DNA of 64,000 nt from NCBI RefSeq assembly GCF_024679245.1, contig NC_090178.1:43386072-43450071 (forward strand), given 5' to 3'. This document shows positions 30,301 to 45,300 of the stretch, piece after piece. The notes below the pieces were generated by a model. It was not told the DNA's origin. It worked only from the letters and a program-made list of their open reading frames with translations, and did no database searches. The translations under genes were made by a program, and so were the position numbers. The DNA comes from Pseudorasbora parva. Lineage: Eukaryota; Chordata; Actinopteri; Cypriniformes; Gobionidae. Numbering within the stretch: position 1 is the stretch's first letter; each line of letters opens with the position of its first letter.

Positions 30301-33300
30301 CATCTCAGAGCGAGGTAAGAAGAACGGGCCCCAGATTTATTAATTTTTTTAAATGCCTGGTAGGTTTTAAAACTGACACACTAATTAACTAGCCTGACTA
30401 ATATGTCAGTCTGTCATGTTTCTAAATATCGAGAATCTGGAGATGAAAGCTCAACTTTGCTCTATCTTTAACCTGTTCTCATTATATTTATAGTTATTAG
30501 TTTTGCTCTGTGTGTTGTGTTTTAGATATGTCTGAGGTCTCTTCGCTGGCCATGGCCACATCAGGATCTCACTCTAGCAGTACCAGCATTGTGCCGAAGG
30601 CCAACAACAAGCGACAAGCCACGTAAGTCTGACTGAGCCATCTCTTTAAAGGAGTAGTAATCGTTATTAAATAAGTGCTGAAATGTTCAAGAGGATTATT
30701 TTGATTTATTAAACTGGCATTGTGAACATATGCCAATGTCCTGACCGCATTGGAAAGAATGATAATTTTATGGTATTTTATTATGTCATTTTTGTAGCCT
30801 GACATTCCTCTTAACATGTTCCACAACAGAAAGAATGCCATAGGGGTTTAGATGATGATTGTCTTAATATGCTTCATGTGGCTCTGTTATAACAGTTGCT
30901 TTTCACAGGCAAATTCACAGGAATTACATTGTGCTTGTTTATTCAGTGTCTATGGTTGGTTTGAATCAGTCGTCTGTTTTTTTGTTGTTGCTTTGGCCGT
31001 TGATCCTTCTGTCGAGTGGGTGGAGAAATACGGGAATGTTTGAATGCCTTTGCAGTTGTGCAATAATTCTGACTAATGTGAATTTCCCTGGTTTCCAGCT
31101 CGGACTTTGAAGACGATGAGGGAAGCAAATTGTTCAGGTTAGTCATGATCTATGACTCAAAGGTTTGACCCGGCCTTGAACTTTGATGGGCTGTGTGTAT
31201 TGTGACTGTGTTTAACAATCTGTCTTTCTTTTCTTTCTGGCTTCTCTTTCTTCAGGTGTGATGATGATGGAGGTGGATCGAATGACAAGGAGAGATTTGC
31301 CAGGTATTTATTGATTGAAATCAGAGTGCATGAAAAGTACAAATACAATCATCTGATCTTCTGTAGATTCTCAAGATTCTCTTTAAGCAGACGAATATTG
31401 TTCAGAGTTGACTGACAATGCCTAGATGTGCTGGTGTCTTCATAGGCTTCCACCAAACACTCTTCCTTCCCATCAGCTATTTTTTGGCCAATCAGATAGT
31501 TCTTCTGACCCAAACTGTTGCCTTTGAATGAGCCATCATTGCTCTATAAGCCAATGCTTTTGAACTTATTCTAAATGTTAAATATATCTGTCTTCACTTA
31601 TTATTTAATTGGACTGCCAAAGTTAACGACAATTTACACAAAATTGAATGCACCTCTGTTTTATTTGCAATCTATTAGCGTATTCCTGAATTAAACATGC
31701 ACTATAATTTATCATGTCACAGGTTGTGACAATATGATGTCATGCAATAACTTACTGCTGTTCGACACATTTAAGGCAAGACACTACAGGTTTTTTTTAT
31801 GCACTGGTCATTTATGAGATTTGGGGTTATTTAGCTTTTTATTTTTATTTTTTCCAGATTAGTGGAAAGAAAACATCCTGATACACATTTAAAGGGTTAG
31901 TTCACCAAAAAATGATATTGATGTCATTAATGACCCTAATGTCGTTCCACACCCGTAAGACCTCCGCTCATCTTCACACACAGTTTAAGATATTTTATAT
32001 TTTAGTCCCTTAGTTCATATTTTAGTGTATGCAGTCTATGCACACTTTACTGTCCATGTCCAGAAAGGAAATAAAAACATCAGAAGACAATGCTGAACAA
32101 AGTCGTAGTTTTTGTTATTTTAGGATTAAAATGTATTTTCGATGCTTCCAGAGATTCTAATGAACTAACTGATGTCACATATGGACTACTTTGATGATGT
32201 TTTTATTCCCTTTCTGGGCATGGTCAGTATAGTGTGCATAGACTACATATGCTCTGAGTCAGTGTTGTGCCAGTTCATACCTAAAAAGAACTAGCTCAAA
32301 GTTCAGTTCACACAGATGATAATGAACTAGTTCATGTTCATAGTTCTTTTTTTTATTTCTTTTTTTTTTATTAACTAAGTTCACAAATCTAAAAATGAAC
32401 TAGTTCTCGTTCATTTGTTAAATTCTTTTTAAGATAGGCCACTATCTTACTCAATAGAACCTCTTTACCATCCATTACCAGCTGCAAATCACTGCCACTC
32501 CAAAACTAATCAAAATTATTGTACCAATAAACAAGAGACAATTATTATAGCCAGGAGAATACAGGTATACAGTATGTTCAGTGAAACTTTTATTTAGCCA
32601 GCATGAACCAAATTACAGGACTTAAAAATAAGGTATATTCAGGTTCATGGGGAAAAGATCAGTCTACTGACAAAAATCCAGCATATTCTGAACAAATTTG
32701 AGCTCTATGTGGCTGACGTACCTACTTGTTTGTTTAGTCCCTGTGGGCACAGTTTGCACAAAAACGTAAGGTTTTTTCCGTTTGAGTTTTCCTTTGTTTG
32801 TACATAAAACTGCTTAGTGCTCTTCAAAACTGGCTTCAGCAGTAGCTAAGTTTGAATCACGTGAACTAGTACTAGCACTAGTCATGATGCTGGACCATCA
32901 AGGTGTTTGCTGTAAACAGTCATGTTGTAAAACCTGACTTTTCAAATGAGCGTGAACGTGAACTGCGCATGCTGCTCATTCCTGCCAGAGTGAGCGCCGC
33001 TCTCGTTCACGTAAAAAGTGATTTGTTCAGTTCAGCGTTCGGCGAAAATATGAACGCGTTCAGTGAACGTCGTTCATTGAACGCGTTCATGCACAACACT
33101 GCTCTGAGACTAAATATAAAATATCTTAAACTGTGTTCCGAAGATGAACTTATTGTGTTTGTTTGATAAAGACATTTATTCCGGTTGGCGCTTTCAAGAC
33201 AACCCCTCCCCCATGTGAACTGAACTGAACAGGGGAGCTTATGCTCATTAAATATGCAAATCTTATCCAATTCTTGCCGTGGGTCTTTACTTCCAAGTAT

Positions 33301-36300
33301 GCAGTGTCACGCCCATCAAAACCCAGCGTTTTGGAGAGAGCCTCAAAACCAGTGTAGAAAATAGCCTATTACTTATTATTTATGATGTTTTTGAAGGTAA
33401 AAACCACAAGAAAGTCATTAGTTGACCTCAGACAACAGTTTAATATAAAAAGCCAGTTCATGACACCGTTAATATAACTCCATATGTGTTTGGCTAAAAT
33501 AAGAAAAATCATGCCGTGTAAATTATGAGATTATTTTATTTTTGGGTGAACTAACCCTTTAAAGGTGTTTTTTTTCACACTGTACTCGTTTAGCACTGCA
33601 AAAGAGATGCTAACCCTGCTCCGGATCAGGGTTTCATAACCCCGGGTAAAAAGCGGTGCTAACCCTGCTTATTACAAGTGTGAAATGTTCCTTTATCCAG
33701 GGTTAAAATCGGGGTTAAGAACGACAATAACCAGGGGTTAAGCATTGTGTGAAAACGGCCGATAATTGAAAAAAACAGATGAAGTGTAATAAATAAACCC
33801 AAATGTGTATTTGAATGTTTTCTTTCCACTAGTTTGAAAGAAGACAAATTAAAAGCAAATAACCGACATGCGCTTTGGATAGTAAAAAAGTAGAAAAAGT
33901 CAAATGGTGATGGAAAATGTGACAATTGGAGTGATGGAGAGAACATTTCATTCTTACCATTTATAATCTGAAAAGTCAATTCAGGATGAAACTGATAGAA
34001 CACATTCCTATCCGCTTGTTAAGTCCGCTTGTGACGTAAGGAGTGCTGTTTCTGGGTCTAAGCCTCAACTCGTTTCATTTGAGAATGTATGGAGTGATTT
34101 TTGTGCCATAATTAAACAAACAAATCCAGCATTTTGCAAACAAACACGATCTGCTTTGCAAAGGAAGACTTAACTCGCAAACAAACAGAAAGCGTTGTGC
34201 AAATACAAAGAACAGTTTGAGCGAAAACGCAGAGGAGTAACAAATATATGTATTGTGTTTTGCAAATAAATGAGTAAGCATGCATATTTCACAAATAAAT
34301 ACAAACCATCCTACAAATTGCATATAACCTTTGAACAAATACCAAATCTAGTCCACATAAATGCATACATGTTTGTTACTATCTTTCAGCTTAATTTTCT
34401 CACAAATGCAGTTCGCTCAAACTACATTTGTGAGAAAATCAGCCTGAACTGCATTTGTGAGAAAATCAGCCTGAACTGCATTTGTGAGAAAATCAGCCTG
34501 AACTGCATTTGTGAGAAAATCTGCTTGAACTGCATTTGCACATCGCTCTCTGTTTGTTTGCAAGTCGTGTTTTCCTTTGCAAAGCAGATCGTGTTTGTTT
34601 GCAAAATGATGGATTTATTTGTTTAATTATGGCACAAAATTCATTCCATAAGAATGCCATTGACGCATGTTTATGAGCGCTATTTTTTCATATTAAACAT
34701 CAAACATGTAAAAAAGGTAAACATTTCAAATATTTACAGTCTACACAACATTCTCTATGGTCACATCGTTACAGACATTAATATTTTAACGATTTATAAA
34801 AGATGAATCACTGTCTGGCCATCTGGAATTTTGGTATGGAGAAAAAGGTTATTATAACTTTTTTTGTAGTATTACACCACATTGTGTGTGTATATTAGCA
34901 CCATTTGTAGTTTTTCTTGTGGTATAAGATAGAGCGTTCGGACCCGGAAGCGCTGCCGCGTGACGTCAGCCTTAACAACCGGATACACCTTCTGAGTTTT
35001 ACAGAGGAGTTTGTTCATATTACATTTGCCTGATTTATAATACTGAACTCCTAAACATTTTGTAAAAAAAAAAAGCCTGTTGAACCTATTTTCTGACGAA
35101 AATGACTGGTTACCCAGTTGGGGAAAATATTGCAATCTTTCTAGAAAAATTGCTGTTACCACATTTGTACTCCAATTGGTCCATGATTATAGAACTTCGA
35201 ACTTCCTTTTACCCCAGATCTTTGCAAAGAGTATATATTTTGGCTGCATACTCAGTATAGTCTAAATAGTATACACTGTGTAGTGTTCAGTAAGTTGTAA
35301 TCTAGAATTCATTTTGAAAGCAGCCCATGAGTCTGTCACTTTATTTCAGGTGTTTCCCTTGAGCATTTCTTCTGTCCCTCTCTTCTTTTTTCAGGCCGTT
35401 TGAAGAGTCTTTTTCTTTCAGCTCTCATGAGATCGTTCATACACATTTGTTTATCATGAAGATGCGAGTGTCGTCTCATTTGAGGAGCACATTGATGCAG
35501 TCTTTATTTGCTTATTCATCCATCTCTCTTTCTCTTTCTCTTTCTCTTCCTCGTTTGCTTGTTGTTGCTTTCTCTCGACCTTTCTCTGTTCCTGCTCTCT
35601 TCTCCCCACGATTCCATGCACCGCCCATCTCTCATGCTCCTGCTCTGACCTCCTGACCCCAGGGAGAATCACAGCGAGATTGAGCGGAGGCGGAGAAATA
35701 AGATGACCGCCTACATCACAGAGCTGTCAGACATGGTGCCCACCTGCAGCGCGCTGGCACGCAAACCAGACAAGCTCACCATCCTGCGCATGGCTGTGTC
35801 GCACATGAAGTCTCTCAGAGGGAGCGGCAGCACCAGCACCGATGGAACCTATAAACCATCCTTTCTCACTGACCAGGTCAGATATGAACAGCATAGATCC
35901 CTCAATGTATATGCAAGTAAGAATCAGATGTAGGATTCACAAAACATTCTTAAGAACAACTGCTATTTATTTCTTATTTTCTTCCTTAACCCTTTCTTAA
36001 AGGGTTAGTTCACCCAAAAAGGAAATTTATGTCATTAATGACTCTAATGTCGTTCCACACCTGTAAGACCTCTGTCCATCTTCAGAACACAGTTTAAGAT
36101 ATTTTATATTTATTCAGAGAGCTTATCTGTTCCTTCAATGAAAGTGTATGCACACTATACTGTTCATGTCCAGAAAAGTAATAATCATCAAAGTAGTCCA
36201 TATGTCAGTTAGTTAATTAGAAATACATTTTGGTCCAAAAATAACAAACACTAAGACTTTATTCAGCATTGTCTTCTCTTCTGGGTTTGTCTTCAATCCT

Positions 36301-39300
36301 CAAATAAAGATTCAAACGGTTATGAAACGGCGTATTGATTCATGATTCGGATCGCCAATGTCAGGTGATTTCAGCAGTTTGGCAGTTTGACATGCGATCC
36401 GAATCATGAATCAATACGCTGATTCATAACCTTTTGAATCTTTATTTGAGGATTGAAAACAAGCCCGGAAGAGAAGACAATATAAAATATCTTAAACTGT
36501 GTTCTGAAGATGAACGGAGGTCTTACGCGTGTGGAAAGACATTAGGGTGAGGAGTTAATGACATACATTTCATTTTTGCGTGAACTAACCCTTTAAGGAG
36601 TTAGTACACACAGTTGCGCTAGCGTCTTCTAGCATGACACTGTTAAAATAATGTGCTTTCAAGATTAAGCTATTTCGGAGAGCCAACCAATAACATAGCA
36701 AGCTAGCTTTGAAAGCATAAGATCCCACCCTTCCTTCAGAGAGCTCTCTAAATCCACGGGGTGTAAATCGTCACACTCAATTTCGTAATTAGAGTTAAAA
36801 CATGGTGTGAACGCAGCAAAAGCTCCTTGTTTTGGTTCAGGAGGAACGGTAAAAAGGCTGCTGTTTGTTTTACGGTGCTCGGTGACTCTGACCTTACAGA
36901 ACATAAGCCTTACTTTCACCCAGTATAACAAAATATTATACCAGTGTAAAATTAATTACCTACCCTACCTCTAAAAGAAGTATTAAGATTTTGCTTCTTT
37001 TTTTTCCCACTGACCTGCGTCTTGCATATTTTAACTGCAAAAATGTGTCCTTTGTGAATACTCCCCGATAATATACTTATATTTTTCTTTAAGATTGTTC
37101 TTTAGCCATAAGTTAAGAGAAATTAAAATTATTGTTAATAATTACCTAACCTCTTAAAGGGATAGTTCGCCCATAAAAGGAAAATTAACCAATGATTTAC
37201 CTGGGCTCAAGCCATCCTAGGTGCATTTGACATTCTTCTTCCAGATTAATACAATCGGAGTTATATTAAAAAGGTCCTTCTTTTAATTAATTGTTATTAT
37301 TAACTTGATTGGTAACAGCACTATAGTGTCTTATTTTAATTTAATGTATAAATCAAATTTAAGATTATAATATAAAACCTGAAGCATTGCCTATATTTAA
37401 TAAGATTAGGGGGGGAAATGCCTTTTATAAAAGGTAAAAATATCACAAATATGCTGATGTAAATATGTCAAAGCTGATTGAACATTTGTGAGAATATTGC
37501 TTCAGAATAAATTATATTTTACAACACAAAAAAATAGAACTTTTTTTCCGGTCAAGAAAATCTTTTACTCGGACAAGTGAATGATTTACTTGTCCAAAGG
37601 ATAAGCACATGAACATGCTTAATGCTGAGCCCTGTTGATATAACTCTGATTGTATTCGTCTGAAAGAAGAATGTCATATAAACCTAGAATGGCTTGAGGG
37701 TGAGTAAATCATGGGCTAATTTTCATTTTTAGGAGAACTATCCCTTTAAAGCTGTGATAACCACAAACTTGTCTTAAATTTCTTACGGAGCCCCTAACAC
37801 AGGGATGTCTAATCCTGCTCCTGGAGGGCCACTGTCCTGCAGAGTTTTGCTCCAACCCAATGAAACACACCTGAACCAGCTAATCAAGGTCGTAATAGGC
37901 GTACTAGAAACTTCCAAGCATTTGTGTTGATGCAAGTTGGAGCTGAACTCTGCAGGAATGACTGAACACCCCTGCCCCAAATGTGAAGGAAAAATATGAG
38001 ATGGGAGGAAAAATTATTTCAATGCTTTTGCGTTCTCTTACAAATGTTCTGCGCTCCCCAGAGAAAGTTTTGAAGTATATGTTTTTCTACCATCTCATAT
38101 TTTTCCCACCACCATGTCCCTTTAGGGGCTCTGGAAATTCCTGTAGGTAAGATGTGTAAAGAATTATTGGGTTGTGTCAAATTATGCATGACTTTTTTTT
38201 AAAGGTCCCATGGCATGACATTTTTATTTTATGAGGTTTTTCAACATTAATATGAGTTCCCCTGGCCTAAATGTTGTCCCCAAGTCGCTAGAAATTTTGA
38301 TCAGTGTAAAATAAGTTCAGGCTGTCTTTCTCTGCCTTTGAGAAAATGAGAGCCCAGACGAGCTGATCTTGAATTCTCCTTTTATGACATCATACCAGGA
38401 AAGGTTACCGCCCCTTCCTCTGCTTTGCCCGCCCAGAGAATTAGTAGCCTGACGTGGTCATACTCAATTCTAGTCAGAATATGAGTCTGAAACTGCTCTA
38501 TTGGGCTGTGATTATGAGGCGTGTTTCAACCGAACCAAGAAAGACCTCAATTGGACAGACCTACAACCAATCAGAGCAACGAAGGGACGCATTGTCAAAT
38601 GTCAACAGAGCTCAACTGCACTGTGTTGCCAAGTCCGCGTTTTTTCCGCGGGTTATTTTCTATGTCCGCGGTTTGAAGCGACTATTATGTGATTATAGAC
38701 CCATGAGTGCGAATTTTAGCAGGCTTGCCAAAATAACACACATTTTACCCCCCAAACGCCATTTTTCCCCCGGAGAACCCCCCCGAGAAGCTATTGTTTA
38801 GGGCTAGTAGTTGGCGGATTTTGTTGTAAAAACTTGGCAACCCTGTCTGCACGCGCGCTGAAATCAGGCTGGAATACACGATCTTTGCCAGTGTTGTAAA
38901 ATAATTTAATGATACACAGAGCACTTACCCAACATGATCATCATTTCTGAGAGAAATAGTGAAGGTGAATGCAGATACAAACAAGCTCTCCGTTTAGGAT
39001 TCGAAAAAATATAATCCAAGCCCCTTTGATGACGTGCATGATTACATTACTGTTTATCATCTGTCCGTCATCGTCTAAAGCCCGCCCTGATGATTTCATT
39101 GGTCCGAACAGTTTCTGTTCGGGGATAATTACTCCTCTAAGGAGCAAGGCCAGACCGAATTGCCCGACCTAAAAAATGTGTGGGCGGGGCTAAGTTCGAC
39201 TGGCATCCAGGCTAGAGAATTAGTAGAGAAAGGAGTCCGTTTTATCAGTGGATGTTACCATACGGATTCAACAGCACCGCCACAAACAGTGAGTAACAGT

Positions 39301-42300
39301 GTTCATTAATGCCTGATCTGGGATCAGTGAGGTTTTTTTTTCTAAGTCGTTTAAAACTGTTAGTCCTGCCGCTGGCTGTCTTGATGCATCAGTGAATCAA
39401 GCCAGTGACTAAAACCATCAACTTCACGTCATTTCTGTTAGCAGCATTATTTAAATGATTAAACTAGAGAGAGCATTCAAAGAACACTCTTTTTTATGTT
39501 CGGATTGGTCAATCACACGTTTGAATGACGCTGCTCTAGTACTAGTAATACTGTATCATGTTGATGTCATGTTTGTTGTTAGCTGTGGTGAAAGCATTTT
39601 GTGAGAGAAATAACGTTGCAAAGTTCACTCGTGTTTATTCAGAGCTCTCAGATACAAACAAATTAAACTCGCGCTCTCAAAAAGTCGGTATAATAACACT
39701 TCCTCGGCAATCTTTCCCCAGCTCCGTTTCTCTTGCTGGCAGCGCTGCAGCAGCTGCTATGGCTCGTGTCTGACTAAACCACGCCCCCTCCGCACGTAAT
39801 CTCATTTCAAATGCAAAGATGTCAGCCAATCACAACAGTGGGCGTTTTCACTGACGACTCACACGCTTATTGAAAAGGAGCATTCCAAACAGAGGGCTAA
39901 TATCAGAATAGAAAAAATGCTTTTATTTCTAAATTATGACATTTTTTGATGCAAAAACCATACTATCAATATAAGTACACCCCAGGAAACATTATAAAAC
40001 AATAAAACAACCCATGCCATGGGACCTTTAAATTCTGTTAATGGTTTCCCTGCCACCAAACATTTACATAGCTCTCTTTTTATAGGAGCTGAAGCACCTG
40101 ATTTTAGAGGCAGCTGATGGTTTCCTGTTTGTTGTGTCATGTGAGACCGGACGTGTCGTTTATGTTTCGGACTCTGTCACACCGGTTCTGAACCAGGCAC
40201 AGTCGGATTGGCTTGGATCATCACTGTATGATCAGCTTCATCCAGACGACTCAGAAAAACTCAGAGAGCAGCTTTCCACCAGTGAGAACAACAACAGCGG
40301 TAAGTAATGGCTCGGCCTCTTTAATCTTTTCTGTTGTTAGTCTTTTCCTGTATTAAATGGTCCTCCTCTTTTCGGACTTTAGGTCGGATGTTGGACATGA
40401 AAACAGGCACGGTGAAGAAAGAGGGTGGTCAGACAGCTGTGAGGATGAGTATGGGTGCACGCCGCTCCTTCATCTGCAGGATGAGGTGATGCACAGGGAG
40501 AACAGACAGACCTCTTTTAACCTTATAAAGCCAACTGTATCATATTTGAAACAAATATCTAAAGCATCTAAATCGTAAAGATGATCAAAACTTTACTGAA
40601 AAACCTGTTGCATATACTATATACTACATGCTGCTCCTGGAGGAGTTCCTCTGATGTTGTCTGATTTTTTAGTTTATACAAGTAAAAAGGCCTTTTACAA
40701 TAATTGTAAAAACATCCAACTTCAGCTTCTCGTGTCTTTTGCTGTAAAATCTTTAAAGGGGGGGTGAAACACTCAGTTTCAATGTCAATCTTGAGTACCT
40801 ATAGAGTAGTTACATCCTTCATATCTCCAAAAAGTATTTAGTTTTATTATATTTATAAAAGAAAGATAGGCTGTACTGAGTCTTTATGGGAAAAAAACAA
40901 GTGGCTGGAGGCGTATCGTGTGGGCGGAGCTAAAGAATCACAAGCGCGCGCAGCTATTGCATAAGTGCGTCTGAAAGCTGTGACATCCTCATGCGTGGAA
41001 AAGAAAACATTACCCTAATAAACCATGGCTATCAATCAGATTCAACTAATGCATATATGATCCAGAATCAGATTCGGAGGCTGAAATAAATTGAACAGGA
41101 GAAGCAACAACAGCAGGATGTCCGTCTCTGTGGTATGTACCGTATTTAGTGGCCTGTCAACATTTGCGTTTGTTTACTCACAGTTTATGAGGACATGATT
41201 TGGTTTATGGACTATTGTATGCGACTAAACCTTAGCAGTAGCAAGCAAAAGGGTTTTGAACGCCAGACTAGTGTATACATAGAAAAACAATGGAGTAACG
41301 CATTTGAATGAAGAAGCATGCTTTGTGTTATTGTTTGGGTGGTTTTACAATAAACAAACTGACACCTATATCTGTCAGCTAAACTAATGTATTTAAACAC
41401 ACACACCATACATCGCATGCTCCATTGATAAAAACATTGATAAAAGCTTCTAAAGCAGGACCGTGAACCTTTATCGTTGGGACCGCTCCATCAAAAACAC
41501 ACTTCTTTGGTTACATTGTTGATTTGGTAAAGTCCTGTGACAGCAATAAGTGCAGTGTTTATGGGCGTCGTGCATTTGCTCTCTTTCTCTGGTCGCTTGT
41601 GCGCGCACCCTTCCGGGAGAAGAGCCCGTACGGCCCATACAAGGACACTCCGCCCCATCTACGTCACACAGACCCATACTCGAAAAAAACTTTCCGAAAC
41701 TTGTGAGAAACCGGAAAGAGTATTTTTGACACAGAAATATTCCATCAAACGTCCAACTTATTTTTTGAAACTTTGTCCATGTTTAGGATGGGCATTTTAC
41801 CCCCCCCTTTAATCATTTTGAAAGTAAATGTTAGAATAACATATCCCGTAACCACTTTACTTGATTATACTTTTTTTTTAATCAAATATGATCATCAGGC
41901 ATTTGACAAATGTTTATTTGTTCATCTCTCAGTCATCAATGTATTGCATTGCATTATATGTTTGATTATAAAACTAAGATTTTATTTAAGTATCTGCACT
42001 AATTGATTTACATTACATGCTATCATACTTTTTGGCCATATAAATATCAGCATTTGCACTTACATTGCATATTGTTTGGGCCTCTAAATAAAATTGAAAA
42101 TGTTTTTTCCTCCTTTGACTATGAGCTCCATATTCTAACTGCGTCATACTATATAAAAGCCTGATGTATCAAATATGACAACATAAAACACGTATGCAAA
42201 CTTTTTTTTTATTATTTATCTATTTGTCCCATAAAAAAAGATCTTTCTGACTATTATTTCTTATGTCAGGCTTTACAGTATTACAGTCTAAGTATCTAGC

Positions 42301-45300
42301 AAAAACATTTTTTGCTCCACATATTCAATTCCTAAGTATACATAGTCTTCACAACTCACCCAGTAGATCAAAAAGTCTCAAACTCATGAGCAGGGTTTGC
42401 AAAATGTCCTTAAAGCGTTTGAATTTAAGTCTGGAATACATGTAAAGTTGGTTTATATTGAAAAGTGCTTAAAAGAATTTACTCGAAATTAAAAAGTTTG
42501 TCTGCATGCATGAGAAACGAATATATTTTTTGCAAACTGTATTAAATCTGTTCATATTATAAACTAATTTTACTGTAGTGACAAAGCATGTACATTTTCT
42601 CACATGCTACATTGTAATGTGTGTGTTCAGATGTGGAGTGTGTCCAGTAGAGCCAGTGTCCATGAACAGACTTAACTTCCTGAGAAGCAGAAACAGGTAA
42701 GGCAGCTCCTCTGTCTGTAGATCTCCGGCCACAAACAGACATAGATAAAGATCATCTCTTCTTCTGCAGAAATGGATTGGGTCCTCCTAAGGACGGTGAA
42801 CCGAAGTATGTGGTTGTGCACTGCACAGGCTTCATCAAATCCTGGCCTCCTGCAGGTAACACAACCCACAGCACAATACACAGGAAGTGCACAGGAAGAG
42901 CCTATTGTTCACTGATATCATCAGTTCAGTCAGAACACAACTAAAACTGAAATTGTCTCTTTATTCTCTTTATCTTTTTTCAGGAGTGACTCTTTCAGAA
43001 GAGGAGGCTGATAATAATCAGGGAAATCGTTTTTGTCTAGTTGCCATTGGAAGGCTACAGGTGCTCATTCCCTTCCATTTTATTTTAATTTCTAATTAAT
43101 TCGTTTTAAGAGAATAATTCTAAATCTTCCTGCTCTTTGTCTTTACTTTGTATGTAAAAGAGCAACGTCAACATTCTACTAAACCTCTACCTTGTGTACC
43201 AAATGAGGATCATATGTGTTCGGAACAAAATAGGTTAAAGGACAACTCCGCCGAATTTTTAAGTTTATCTTGATCGTTATATCTTTGTGAGTACAGTCTA
43301 TAGAAAAAAAAAACGAACCAGATTGGTCCTTGCAACGCGGAGTTATTACAGTTAATGCCCAGAGCCCCCACTCAGCTAAAACGGCGCTTTGGGGGCATAA
43401 ACGTAAGTCTAAAGCATTTTTTGGGTAGGATTAGGGGCAGGTGTAGGAAGGGCTTTTGTTGTACAATTAAGGCGGCATCCATTTTATTAATTGTAATAAA
43501 ATATGATCATCTCGCACTGTTATTGTTGCATCCTGTTAATTGGCAACAATACTGAGGTGCAAATAGTATGTATCTGACAATAGAGTATAAATAGCATCTA
43601 ATTACTATTTACACATATTGTAAATAACTGCCTTTACATGGTATAAATAGAATATATCACTATTTTCACTTCACCTTTTCACTTTCGCGTTATTTCACTT
43701 AGTGCAAATAGCTGTGGATGCTATTTAAAAAGTGTAAATTTCATATATCGCTAAGAAAATGTTATTTTCACTTAATAGCTGCTACCAAAATTGTATTCAC
43801 ATATGAACATTGATCAACATACATGGAGCACATCAAATGTGGAAAATGGAAGCTAAAATAAGCTTACTTGACATGTGATAATCAATGCGGTTTCATTTAC
43901 TATATTTAATGAGCTCTATGTGAGTTGATCAGTGTTTGTATGTGAACAGGGTATCTGCAGGGTCTTGAAAAGTATTAAAAAGTGATAAATCAATTTTGGG
44001 AAAATTAAGACCCTTATAAAGTATTAAAAAGTCTTATCACGGCTTTATAAAGTCTTAAATTTTGAAAGTATTTTGTTCAAGATTTGTCAAAAGAGTTTGA
44101 CTCCAAAAAGTATTTATGAATATATTTAATTTCATCCCCATAAGTATTAAAAAACAACGGGCGCTCAGTCTTAGATCGGTTTGGAGCGTGCGCACCAGGG
44201 ATGGAAATGAGTACCGCCACCAGCCAAATGCGGCTGATTTTGAGTTGTGGCAGGTAAACTCGCTTCACCTACCGAGCTGTTTCACCTCTTTGTAAACTTT
44301 GTTCAATGCATGCGAGTTCTGCTGTATGTGCGCATATGACCAGTCGTTTTCTCCGTCATCACTCGCGTGAAGACGCACTGTGAGACTCGCGCGCTCTGTG
44401 AGATCGCTGTGCATCATCCGAGAGCGCGCAAATATTGAGTTCTCTTTCTAGTCTTGCGCTTAAACGGACAAACTCACACAAGAAGTATGTCAACATGTCC
44501 ATCTTGATGAGTATCCTAGCAGACAGAGTCTGAATATGCCTTAAGTGAACTGCACAGTCGAGAAAGACGAGCATATCCCTGCCTCAGGTCTTAAAGGCGC
44601 AAGTAGCCTTTACTGCTGCCTGAGTGATGTCCTTATATTTAGTTTGACATTAAACAATGCTCTTGATTTAATAGCTTTTGTAAGTTTAATAAGAATTAAT
44701 CTTTCATTTAAACAGTTAAATATGCAGTTATTTTACATTTGATTACTTTATTCAATTTCTGCACCTTTCTGCAGGCCAGTAGGCCTGTACATTATTATTT
44801 AATGTACACATGAGTGAGGTCGAGTTAAACATTTTAGTTTGAATTTTATTTTTCGGTTTTCAACTTTGGTTTCTTCGTTTTGGTTTTGGCCAAGAATTTT
44901 GATTTCGGTGCGTCCCTACCAGTGTTGCCACAGTTACTTTGAAAAAGTAATCTGATTACTGATTACTGATTACTCCTTTAAAAAGTAACTTAGTTACTTT
45001 ACAGATTACTTGATTTTAAAAGTAACTAAGTTAGATTACAAGTTACTTTATTAGTTACATTCAGCAGTTGCCGACAACACCGCTGCCGCCTCAAAATAGA
45101 AATGACAACCGTTTTTGGCAACACACTTTATTGTATTTATGCCCGAGACTGACGGTCCCGACTTTTTTACGCCCCCTTTTTTTAGGCTTCTCCTTCGTTT
45201 TATATTTATTTTAATAATTAAAATGAACAATGAGATGTGCTGGTGGAAACAACATGAGACCATGATAGCTTGCGCCACTGTCAAGATATGGCTCGCGCAG

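Noticed and set aside
34421..34538. CRISPR-like direct repeats and a repetitive reading frame (CICEKISLN)
   Set aside because: Head-to-tail 27-bp units without spacers in a eukaryotic intron; a minisatellite inside a foldback element.
35703..35933. ATG-initiated frame starting MTAYITELS
   Set aside because: The Met is inside the arnt bHLH; the exon starts upstream at 35663 and the frame beyond 35876 is intron.
41524..41812. Short open frames near 41.5 kb
   Set aside because: They lie inside the 1060-bp TTAA element and match no known protein.
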